From the NCBI GenBank assembly GCA_021399435.1, contig JAJTUP010000042.1:543443-607442 (forward strand): a DNA stretch of 64,000 nucleotides. The letters run 5' to 3'. Positions 11,217 to 19,928 of this stretch are shown piece by piece. The position numbers and the translations under genes are program-made. Numbering within the stretch: position 1 is the stretch's first letter; each line of letters begins with the position of its first letter. The notes under the pieces were generated by a model, which had not been told where the DNA came from, searched no databases, and saw only the letters and a program-made list of their open reading frames with translations. This DNA comes from Diaporthe sp. PMI_573 (Eukaryota > Ascomycota > Sordariomycetes > Diaporthales > Diaporthaceae).

Positions 11217-11231
11217 GACCCCTACGTACGT
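8184..11231. repeat. Dispersed CGYRCG (TCGTRCGA-like) motif array
   Basis: I count about 31 copies of CGTACG, CGTGCG or CGCACG in 3.05 kb, most inside a longer YCGYRCGR context. CGTGCG and CGCACG are reverse complements of one another and CGTACG is its own, so the array is one double-stranded motif in both orientations. Starts of the 8-mers include 8184, 8255, 8321, 8396, 8575, 8744, 8839, 8880, 8934, 9001, 9096, 9309, 9396, 9548, 9688, 9820, 9902, 10029, 10132, 10421, 10589, 10611, 10683, 10739, 10828, 10905, 10990, 11032, 11086 and 11160. Several more near-matches (for example 9207 and 10487) fill gaps. About two copies would be expected by chance at even base composition. The copies fall in all three codon phases and continue past the stop codon. 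Confidence 0.8.
11063..11216 (+). repeat. 3' LTR of the copia element
   Basis: The LTR begins TGTTGGAATA, a start typical of copia LTRs, directly after an A/G-rich polypurine tract, and ends CCAACA, giving a TGTTGG...CCAACA inverted pair. It contains two copies of the CGYRCG motif (11086 and 11160). The length of about 154 bases is short but normal for copia. It is followed, after seven bases, by a run of ACGT repeats. Confidence 0.6.
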
Positions 11232-11272
11232 ACGTACTATCGCCATATGGCAAAGGCCATTCAACAGCAGCC

Positions 11273-11986
11273 TTGGATAACGGCCACTCGGCTAGGCATG
11301 AGATTGAGGAAGCAATGTCGGCAGCTTTGATACGGACGTGCAACAAATGCTCAGCACCATTTATAAAGGAAAATGGCTGCAACAAGATGACTTGCACGAA
11401 GTGCAGAAACATCCAGTGCTACGTCTGCTCGAAGTCATGTGAATACAGCCATTTTGACGATGCCAGCCGGGGTGGAAAGACAGGCAACTGTCCATTGTTC
11501 GACGACGGTTACTTCGTAGAGAAGCGGCATCAAGAAGAAGTCCGAGCGGCGGAGGAACAAGCCAGGAAGAGAACCCGGGAGATGCACCCAGAGGTGCAGG
11601 CCGATCTGCTGGAGTTCCAATTGTCTGATCAAGTCAAGAAGGATGAGGAGAAAAAGGCGTCGGCTCCGCAACGTTAGTACCCTTTTGTACAGAGCATGCA
11701 GATAGTGAGAGATGACTTGGGTTTTAATAGATAGGCTCGCTAACTCAGGTTAGACATCCATCATCGTCACCACCATCACCATCACGGGCCAGGCGGTCGC
11801 CTGTGCACATTGGTACGCTTAAACGTGGGAAACATACTCGAGCGGGCTGGCAACCATCTCCTCGGACAAGCTCAGCAACCGCCACAGCCACAGCCACAAG
11901 CACTACCTCATCGTCGACCTCGTCCTATTCCACCTCCTGCTGCTACTGCTCCTCCTCCTCCTCCACACACCGGCACAAGGATTTGA
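11273..11986 (+). pseudogene. RBR E3 ubiquitin ligase (RNF216-like), 3' part
   Basis: The frame carries the end of an RBR ligase: HEIEEAMSAALIRTCNKC, then NGCNKMTCTKC and CYVC, which is the RING2/Rcat zinc pattern. In RBR enzymes the Cys of the NGC turn accepts ubiquitin as a thioester. A Glu/Arg/Lys-rich helix follows (RHQEEVRAAEEQARKRTRE). An intron from GTTAGT at 11673 to TAG at 11753 joins to a second exon that reads a His-rich run, then RLCTLVRLNVGNILERAG, then a Pro/Gln-rich tail, ending with TGA at 11984-11986. RING1 and IBR are absent upstream, where copia DNA ends at 11216, so the gene is 5'-truncated. Fungal RNF216-like proteins are several hundred residues; about 200 codons are left here. 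The remaining coding sequence has no stops, so the truncation seems recent. Confidence 0.7.
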
Positions 11987-13256
11987 TCATTGAAGCTGAG
12001 AGCGGCCGAGGCCGCCCGTGCAAATAATAGCCGATTTTACCGAGGCAGCATCATGGTAATAGAAAATGACATACAGCTAGATATGGATGACATTGAAAAC
12101 TACGAAACTTCTATCCGCCCAATACTCGCTGCACATATCGCTGAGAAACCTCTCCTCTTGTATAATATATGCGCGTAGGAGTATCGTACGACCTATCAGT
12201 AAGCAGCCTCCATCCGCCGCAAAGCGCACCACTTGGATTCGGTTCTGAACTTCCAGACAGCGAGTAGCAGCTACCTCCCAGGCTGTTCTCTTACTACCCG
12301 TACGTCTGTTCTCTGAGATGTAGGAGTTGACCAGAATAGTATTAGCTAATATTGCACGCTATCGTGTCTGGCATTTAGGGTAAATGACTTTGCCTCCGCG
12401 GCGTATTGGTGAGAACTACTGCCGGCCGTGAAGGACAACCTCGCTAGGTCTCATCCACAGTGCCACATAAAAGTTTTACGGATTTCTAATCCGTATACTG
12501 TACCGTTTAGTGATTCTTTACATTTGAAATCCGATTCCTCAAACCATTTTAAGATATGCAACATAGTCTCGGCAGTGGCGACTTTTTATCTGCCCCTTTT
12601 CAGAATAAGGAATTCACATCACGGGATTAAAAATTGTTGGAAGGCAGCACTTCGGGCCCGTCGGAGGCCCGGTGAAGGGCACCGTAGTATCGGCGAAAGG
12701 CACCGCAGCACCGCTCAGGCCCATACGGCGCCCAAGTCAGGGCTGAGCCTCGCTCAGGCCAGCGTGCATCGAGATCCATGAGGGATGGGCAGGTCAGGTT
12801 ATAAGATGGGTGGCTAGACGCACTAGAATCACAATGTAGTTAGGCATCGCAACATAGCACAGAATGTTCAGATCCTGATCTGCCCTCATGCAACCCCTTG
12901 CCCAGCATCTTCCCCAGTGACCTCTCGACAAAAATAAATTTCTTCATTTATGATATGTACATGCAGTACTGCAATCAAGCTTTACGGTTCTGAATATCAT
13001 TTGCACAATAACTTGATTCATGCATGTCTGCTGTTTTCGGGCAATCAGCCACTACTTTGTTTCTTAATTTAGAAATTCTTATCTTAAAAATGAAGAAGTA
13101 GATATTTAACAGTTTAATTTTAAAGTTCCTTAAATCCCTACACCTCACGCTCTAGAGCCCAACCTTTCAAAGCAGTCCTTGTAAGATGATACAGTGTAGC
13201 GGAGGTGCGGCAGTATCGTCGATACATTTATGTTAGTATGTCCTTTGTTAGCAAAA
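11987..13256. other. Intergenic, no gene recognised
   Basis: The frames at 11990-12178 and 12428-12781 have no motif. Two isolated CGTACG sites (12184 and 12299) lie here; the first shares a 16-base identity with copia DNA at 9902, so a scrap of the same element is possible. 12880-13140 is A/T-rich. Confidence 0.3.
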
Positions 13257-14420
13257 TCAGTTGCTTTTAAGCCAAAAGCTAAACACAAACCTGGATTCAA
13301 TGTATTTCCATGGAATAGCTCTGTACGCTGTGATAAACGCCTGGCATTTCCAGAAGACTGTTTCCTCCGCGGAAAGATTCCGCCGGATACCGCTTGCGGC
13401 CTCCTTGTCTAACATGTAAGCTTGGCCGGACTTGTTCAAGATGCTCCTCGAAAGCATGTCGAGGGCACGGCCAAGTGAGTCATCATCAGAGAGGAGACGA
13501 CTAAGGTCTGGTGAAAGGCCTGCAATGTTTGCATCTACCTCTTCAGTGTTGCCATGAACCGTCCAGCGTTTACGACGCGAACCTCCGTGGCGGAGGAAGT
13601 CTTGGGTTAGGTTGTGGTCTGGCGATAGGAATGAAAGTAGCAGTGCTGGGGCGTCTTTAGCTGAAGCGGTTGTCGAGTTAAGGCCGCCAGTCTCAGAGGT
13701 GGTGCGCACGCTTTCAGGCTCGGAGGCTGTTCTAGCCTGTGTATTGTGGTATCTTGATAAACAACCACCAGCCATGTCGAGGGGTTTTGGCTGGGGTCTG
13801 AAAATCGAAGTTTCGTCGCAAAACGAATGCGTAACTGCATACAATTAGCCGGTTTGTATATAACTGGCTGGAACCAAAAAGTAAGGCCCGCCGCATACAA
13901 AGTATTGATGCAAGTAAACGGTTAACGGGTATGGTGAGCTGCTCAACCTGTGCCCAGAAGGTTTTGTTTTGGGAAAGTATTCCGGAGGCCAGTTGAACGT
14001 CGACCGTGGAAGCTCTCTCCCAGCTAGGACAGGTGAGTGTTGTGGCTGGATTCGCTGTGTTGCCGAACAAACTTACACCGATAAGGAGTCCAACACGCAG
14101 AAGAGCCCTGTGACCTGGTCCTGGGATACGCCCGCAGAAGACGCAAAGCAGTCGAGGATTGTCGCCCACTTGTGACCAATGTGAATATAGTGAGTAATTC
14201 TGTTCTTCGCATGTTGGAATTTTTGCCTGATCGGGTCCAGTGATGTGGATTTTCTGTGCAGCTGAGCCAGTGCACAACACAGAATTCGCTGTATGCGGGA
14301 TTGGTAGTCGATGTTGACTTGGATGTCCTCTATAGCGCGAAAGAGCTTCGCAGCTGATGTGGCTGCATCAGAGCATGCAGAGAATTTGTCTCTGGCTGCG
14401 GTAAGTGTGTTTGACAGTCA
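13257..14420 (-). pseudogene. Fungal-specific gene, broken, function unknown
   Basis: Read on the minus strand, a likely 5' part at about 14404-14230 (after a CCGCAG acceptor) gives an alpha-helical segment (RDKFSACSDAATSAAKLFRAIEDIQVN). The 3' part, 13844-13257, gives a Ser/Thr-rich linker, then helices ending in KCQAFITAYRAIPWKY. The frames between (14280-13732) disagree and contain stops, so the gene is either multi-exon with lost splice sites or degraded. I do not recognise the family. The helical first part resembles the N-terminal helical bundles of fungal signalling proteins, but that is only an impression. Confidence 0.3.
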
Positions 14421-14606
14421 GCCCCCCAAACGTCTCAGCCTTTCAAGGCCTGGAGCAGATTGTATATCGCTTTGGTACGAGCATGCAGGAATTTTCGATT
14501 GTACGGGAATGGCTGTCCAGCACCGAGCTAGGAAAGTTATACTCAGACAGTTCAAGCACAGAGAAATGGACACATGTCTACCCGGACGAAACTCACGATC
14601 TAGGGC

Positions 14607-14790
14607 CAGTGTTGCTAATAATATAAACAATACGTATATTGGCAATATGGACCCCCTCGCAATAATATCGTATTGTCAAGAGGCGATATTGTATTACCCA
14701 ATATGAACATGACCCATATTGTATTGTATTGCCAAGAACCCAATATATTGGCAGTGTGACAATACATCCAATATATTCCACGTGGACCTC
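14607..14790. repeat. hAT terminus with CAATAT subterminal repeats
   Basis: The end appears to start with CAGTGTTGC at 14607 and is packed with CAATAT/ATATTG and TATTGTATTG units, close to the 3' end of the minus-strand transposase. The opposite end of this element is missing, so no target-site duplication can be compared. Confidence 0.5.
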
Positions 14791-14791
14791 A

Positions 14792-15965
14792 TCATTCATC
14801 TGCCTCAGCGAAAATCTCGTCACCTTGAAAATCTCGTATCCCAAACCATGACTTCAGGCACTCCAATGCTTCAATCACATCACTCCCAAGTCGATTTCGA
14901 CGGTCTGTAATCGCTATCTTTGCCCCAGAGAAGAGTCGTTCGGGCTCCGCAGAGATTGCAGGAATTGACAATATATCCACGGCCATCTTGCTCAGGCTCG
15001 GGTAGTTTTTCTGCTGCGTCTCCTCTAGCCACCATGCAAGGGCGCTCGTAAAACCATAAACCCGTTCAGACTTGCAATAACGCTCGTATTCGTCCGTGAT
15101 GAGTGGCGGCTGCAGGTGCTTGTTCCGCCAATTCAAGAACTCGTTCGTGGTCGCCGATGGGACCTCGCAGAGTGGAAGAGGTGATTCCACAGGCTTATAT
15201 TCGTTCCACAGCGCCTCAAGCAACTCCTTCGACGACTCAACCCACTCCTTTTTCCAGTTCTCCTGGATGTAGTGCCATTTATGCGAAGGGTGGAGCACGA
15301 TAGCTGCAACGTAGGCAGGTGATTCATCAGTAAGGCGGTAATACTTGTCCATCTTCGCCCAGCCCGAGTTATACATCGGTGCCATCACCGGTTCGTCGAC
15401 ATTTGCCTCCTTGCCGGCTTCGAATTGTGCCAATACGAAGTCCATAGCCAGGAGGACATTGTCGAGTGTTGCAAACGATGATTCGAGAGCCTTAGTCGTC
15501 ATCTTCAGCTTCTCTAAGAAGGACTTGATCTTCTCCAAGATGGTCCAGTCCTCTGAAGAGAGCTCGTCTCCAGCGCAGTCTGCTTCCATCCATTTGTTGA
15601 AATAGCCGTCAATTGCGTCTCTAAGATTCAAGGCCGCTCTCAACATGGTATACCACGAGCTCCACCTTGTGTCGTTGTCTCGCGCAAGCTTACGGTTATG
15701 GCTGATAGCAAGAAACTTTTGGCTGCGCTGAACATTCCGTTGGGTGTAAACGACGAAGTTGTGAAGCTTGCCAAGAGGTCCCTTCTTCCGCCACGCTTCA
15801 ATATGCTTTAGTGTCACATTATACAGACCTGGATCGTCGCGTTCGAGCTTCTCATTGTCGGTAACGAAGAGGAAGGCTTTAGCGGCGAGATTGATGATAT
15901 GACCTTGGCAGCGGAGTCGGTGAACTTTGGGATCGTATCGGATGTCATATCGGCGAAGGAGGCCT
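14792..15965 (-). pseudogene. hAT transposase C-terminal half
   Basis: An uninterrupted 341-codon frame plus an upstream extension (about 15965-15818, HRLRCQGHIINLAAKAF) encodes the C-terminal half of a hAT transposase. Landmarks in order are the RCQGHIINL core, KKGPLGKLHNFV, DNDTRWSSWY, DESPAYVAAIVLHPSHKW and the dimerisation region YPSLSKMAVDILSIPAISAEPERLFSGAK near the end. The N-terminal zinc finger and first catalytic Asp are absent; similarity breaks near 15965. The remaining half has no stop, unlike the hAT at 19.6 kb, so it was truncated rather than mutated away. Confidence 0.75.
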
Positions 15966-15995
15966 GTGGGATGTTAGAACCAGTCAGTAGAAACG

Positions 15996-16427
15996 GTGAG
16001 TTGTACTGACCAAGCGAAAGGAAAGTTTGAACCAAGGGAGCGGGACCCGTACGAGTGTGATGGGGAAGCACAGCTGCATCGGTTGTATGGCGATGATGGG
16101 TGGGACCGCGGACAGGAGGCAGAGCGTGAGCGGATTCGAAAATTCCGGTGCTCGCCACATGAGAATAAAGACGGACCGAGTCCGTACCCTCAACCGCGCT
16201 CGGCGGCGCCGGGTTCTGCGAACACCGAACAAATCAATGATGCCCTGCAGAGAGCTTCTCAGGATCACCCACACACCAGCCCGGATCGCTATGGCATGTC
16301 AATGTCTTCCCCTAGAGAATACACTCCAGAGCAGAAAAAGGACATCGTTGACCTCACCGTGGGCGTCCCCATTTCCAGTGCCATGGCTGTTTTCGCCATC
16401 GTATGTTGTCGCAAAGGCTCCTTTTGA
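15996..16427 (+). other. Open frame, unknown
   Basis: A 143-codon frame rich in Arg, Asp, Glu and Pro. The overlapping second frame has no better claim. No family or signal is seen; it starts 30 bases after the hAT breakpoint and could be a shuffled gene fragment. Confidence 0.15.
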
Positions 16428-16451
16428 GGCTTTCACGTTGATTCGTGAGCC

Positions 16452-16890
16452 CTAGGCCGCGATCTCTTTACGGAGGTCGTTTCCAACTCCTCGAAACTTG
16501 AGGCTCCCATCGGCCATGTCCTTTTGTCTTGTCTGCCGGAAAACTGTTGTCCAGGTTGGGATTATCCCTCCCAGAGCCTGTAGTAGATCTGGTACCCAAA
16601 CAATCGGGTCTTTGGTGGTCGAGAGGTCGTGTTTATTTCCTCTCGCCATGATGTCTTCCCATCGATTCACCCACGCTATGGCTTCACGGATGTTTCTTGG
16701 AGGTCTGATGGCTTGTTTGTAGGCTGCCAGTATTTCGCCTTTCTCTTCTGTTTTTGTCAGGGCACACCTGTTTTCCAGGTTCTGATGCCACTGCCATATC
16801 GGCTCGTCTTCCCCACAGCACGTAGCTTTGTAAGATGGAGACAATCCGAAGTACCCATTTGTTGAGCTTCTGGATGGCTTCGTTTTCGTC
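16452..16890 (-). pseudogene. Copia gag-like remnant
   Basis: Minus-strand reading gives, from the upstream side, KDENEAIQKLNKWVLRIVSILQS in one frame and then, after a frame change near 16810, a segment with AIAWVNRWEDIMARGNKHDL and IVWVPDLLQALGGIIPTW. The pattern of a helical gag core with W-anchored helices suits copia-type gag. No zinc knuckle or protease follows. It could have come from the same family as the pol-only element at 8.2-11.2 kb, but the two share no overlap to test this. Confidence 0.35.
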
Positions 16891-17254
16891 CTTGTAGATG
16901 AGTATTAATTCCAGGGCAGGTCACGAGCTAGCAGAGGCCCATACCGCACCCAAAGTTGCACAACGCTCTGTTGCTTGCCGTGTTACCTGGTGGGTCGAGA
17001 TCCGGGTCGACGCAAGACCTCATGCAGACGGTGTCATGCGGACATGCTGGTCAGAATTCTCGCACGCTCTAAAACAAAGGAGGCTGTGCACATCCAGAGC
17101 CAATCAAGTCGCGGGTCACGCACCTACTGCGGTGAGTCAGCTGATAAAAGGGTGTCATTTTGCCTTGGAAAGCGGGGTCGTATTTTGGGGGCTGGTAGTG
17201 AACCATCTCATTTTCTCCTAAGAGTCTTCTTGCACCAGAACTACAGCTGCATCC

Positions 17255-18089
17255 ATGGCTAAGAGACAGTCAAAACGCCAGGCCAGCCAGAAGGCTACAG
17301 CCGGGATAAAGGCAAGTTTCTTGAAGTCCACGAAAGTGAGCGGCACCAAGCGTCCTGCCGACGCCACGAAGAGCGAGAGCAAAGTCACATACAACGCAAG
17401 CAAAGCAACAGAGGCCAGAATGCTCATCTCAGCTATTCAACATGCAGATGATCCAATTCGATGTTTTGACGAATGTATGTTCTTTCTCTTTTCCTTTTCA
17501 TTCTACTTGAACGCTGAGGATAATGTGGGTGCTAGGGGAGGACTGCGAAAGGAGACTCTTAATAGAGGACCTGTTACTAAGCCATCGCAAACTGGCTGGC
17601 TTCCCACGTGCGGACCAGGCCTTGGCGAGTGAAGCTAAGCTTTTGGAAGGGGAGCAGCTCATCATGGATGATGATGAGTCTGACACAGATGAGGACCGTC
17701 GGGATAAGTTCTTGACGATGCATGGAGAACTGTGCCGCTCACCTCCCGCGACCACTGGCATCTGTTCACGGCCGGTGACTGTGGATATGGACGGCTATGT
17801 GGATTTGCAGCATGATGCGTATTGTCTTTCCAAACACTTCACAACACAGTGGGGTATACCAATGAATCAAAACCTCATGGAGGACTGGCGCCGGGCGCAC
17901 AACCCGAAACACCGTTGGAGCGATTGGGATTGGCGCTTTGAGGCAGAAGGTAAACATCCTGGTCTTCGGGTTGATTTCAGCAAGGTTTCAGGTTGCAGCG
18001 ACACAGATCTTCATGAACTCATCTCTTCACAACTTCTCCTATACCGGATTGTTACCAACTTTGGCTCCCCTCCGTGGACGGAAAAATGA
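17255..18089 (+). CDS. Two-exon gene of unknown function, 3' end cut by pogo fragment
   Basis: The gene starts at ATG 17255 with a Lys/Ser/Thr-rich basic leader (MAKRQSKRQASQKATAG), a candidate nuclear-localisation stretch. Exon 1 ends at 17474 before GTATGT; the intron of 61 bases ends at TAG 17535; the joined reading continues DEW-EDCERRLLIEDLLLSHRKLAG with no phase conflict. Exon 2 includes an acidic patch (MDDDESDTDEDRRD) and a W-rich globular stretch (HRWSDWDWRFEAEGKHPGL). The family is unknown to me. The frame runs into minus-strand pogo sequence near 18085, so the stop at 18089 is probably not native. A bona fide gene rather than a shadow frame is supported by the clean intron. Confidence 0.45.
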
Positions 18090-18714
18090 ACTTGACGAAG
18101 TTATTCACAACTTCAAGGTACTCTGCAGGAAGCTTGGTGGCCTTCTTAGTAACCCTTCTATGTGAAATCCTATGTCGATGTAGAAAGCCTCTAAACCAGC
18201 CGGTAGAGAATACCCAGAGGTGAACGCTTTCAGGGTAGGTGTCCTTAAATAGCCTTTTTGATTCTCGTCGAAACCAGCCGATAGAAACAATTCTATTTTC
18301 TGTTCGCCGTGTAAGAAAACAGGTGTAAAGCTTGTCTTCCAACTCTGGCCATCTAGGGTGATACCTTCGTTGATCCTCTTTGCGTACAAGCTGATCCCGC
18401 TTTTTCCACCAAGTCCTTATAGTTGCTTCAGGGATCTTGAAGAACTGGGAGGCTTCAAATAGTGTAGGAGGACGGAAGCCATCTTGGGAAGGTGGGAGGT
18501 CTTGTCGATAATGGCCACCTCTACCTCCAGTAGTTCCTGGGATACGGTGGTTCAAAAGAAATAGAAGAACTTCAACACGTTTTTTCTGCTTGTATGACCG
18601 TTCTACCCGTGTAACTGGCTTAAATGAAGGAGCTTTTCGCTCATGAAGGGGCTTGGGCTTTGGCCCTGGCTTTTTTTGTAGGATGTTGGTTGAGATTGGG
18701 CCTAGGGGAGGCAT
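18090..18714 (-). pseudogene. Pogo-family transposase N-terminal fragment
   Basis: The open minus frame covers the DNA-binding half of a pogo/Fot-type transposase: a basic leader (KKPGPKPKPLHERKAP), a helix-turn-helix (PPTLFEASQFFKIPEATIRTWWKK) and the start of a CENP-B-like second domain (RESKRLFKDTYPESVHLW...GWFRGFLHRHRISHRRVT). It stops near the point where the DDE catalytic domain should begin. Family members have 450-560 residues; about 208 are left. It differs in sequence from the complete pogo element at 40.2-42.5 kb and is a separate family. Confidence 0.6.
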
Positions 18715-19556
18715 TGTGACCCATGAGACCAGCAGTAAACAAATAACTTCAAGATCGACGCGTTAGAGACGTGATGGGCATCTCTGGGGGGCTAAACCTA
18801 GCGTAGATTAGTAAGGTGGCTATAGCTTCAGCCTAGGTAAGATTAGGCCTAATTAGGCGACCGGGGGTATCGTGAATTTGTCGAGTATATACGGTATCGA
18901 CCAAGCTGCCGGATCACGTGAGCGAGATTTTCCCCAACAAACCTGCGAAGTAAGCATTGCTGACCCTTGCCCGTCTCGGGCGGATTTTTGCACAGGAGAA
19001 CGTGTACAAAGGTTATACTGTTACATGTAATGTACTTGTATGTACTAAGTGACCCCCATTACTTTATTTATTTTCTTTTTGAGTTGCCAACGTTTAGAAA
19101 GTCCTGCATGCAATAATGACTGGGCACCTACCTTTACTAAATAGATATTACCCACATTTCGAAACCTTTAGGCTGCCGCGGCAGAAAATACCTTACCTTA
19201 TCACTTATACAGTACTGTACTATAATAAGTGTGGTTTTTAAAATATAGATACCCGAGGACATACTTTTCACTGACGGCCTGCTCGGGTACTCTACTTCCT
19301 GTAATGTACTTTCTTTAAGTTTATTCTTTTGCCAATTACGAATTACAGCGGAAGTTCAAGGGCTAATTGCTTGGGTGGGAACGTATTTCCCTCTTTTTCG
19401 TCAGCCACTGGTTGACCAACAATGACGAATCCCGGATTCCTAGGTGACAAGCCAACGACCCAGGTCAAGTTCCGCTGGCCTTCAGTTGGATATTGGAAAC
19501 GATGTCAAATAAAGCCTAGTAAAGAAGGCTGTCAATGCGAAAGACAGCATCCTAGC
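18715..19556. other. Intergenic, no gene recognised
   Basis: This A/T-rich stretch has no frame above about 60 codons with a recognisable motif. The left target-site duplication of the hAT lies at its end (19549-19556). Confidence 0.4.
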
Positions 19557-19559
19557 CAG

Positions 19560-19695
19560 ACTTGCAAACAAATAAATCAGATCCAAATCTATTCAAATCA
19601 AATCAAATTTATCCGAATCAAATCAAATCAAATTGCCCCTGCGCTGACTCAAATCAAATCAAATCGGAGAGCCCAGATTTATTTGGATATCTGAT
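19560..19695. repeat. Left subterminal CAAAT repeats of the hAT
   Basis: At least ten CAAAT/AAATCAAATC units in about 120 bases just inside the left terminal repeat. They match units at 22205-22320 at the opposite end and are probably transposase binding sites. Confidence 0.7.
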
Positions 19696-19928
19696 TATTT
19701 GGATATGCCCCACATCTGTAGCCAGGACCAATCAACGTTGAGAGCCTGCTAGGCCAAGAGTGCCCGCCGATGCGCAATTGCTTTTTGCAGGCCGTGTCAC
19801 CAAACTTTCTTTTTGCATTTTACGTGACGCGTTTGATTGTGAAATATATCTTGGGCGCGCTTGCCATATTGTGGAGGTAGATATTTGTAGCCGATAGCGA
19901 AACGGGGACAGCTCTGGCCTTCTCTGAA

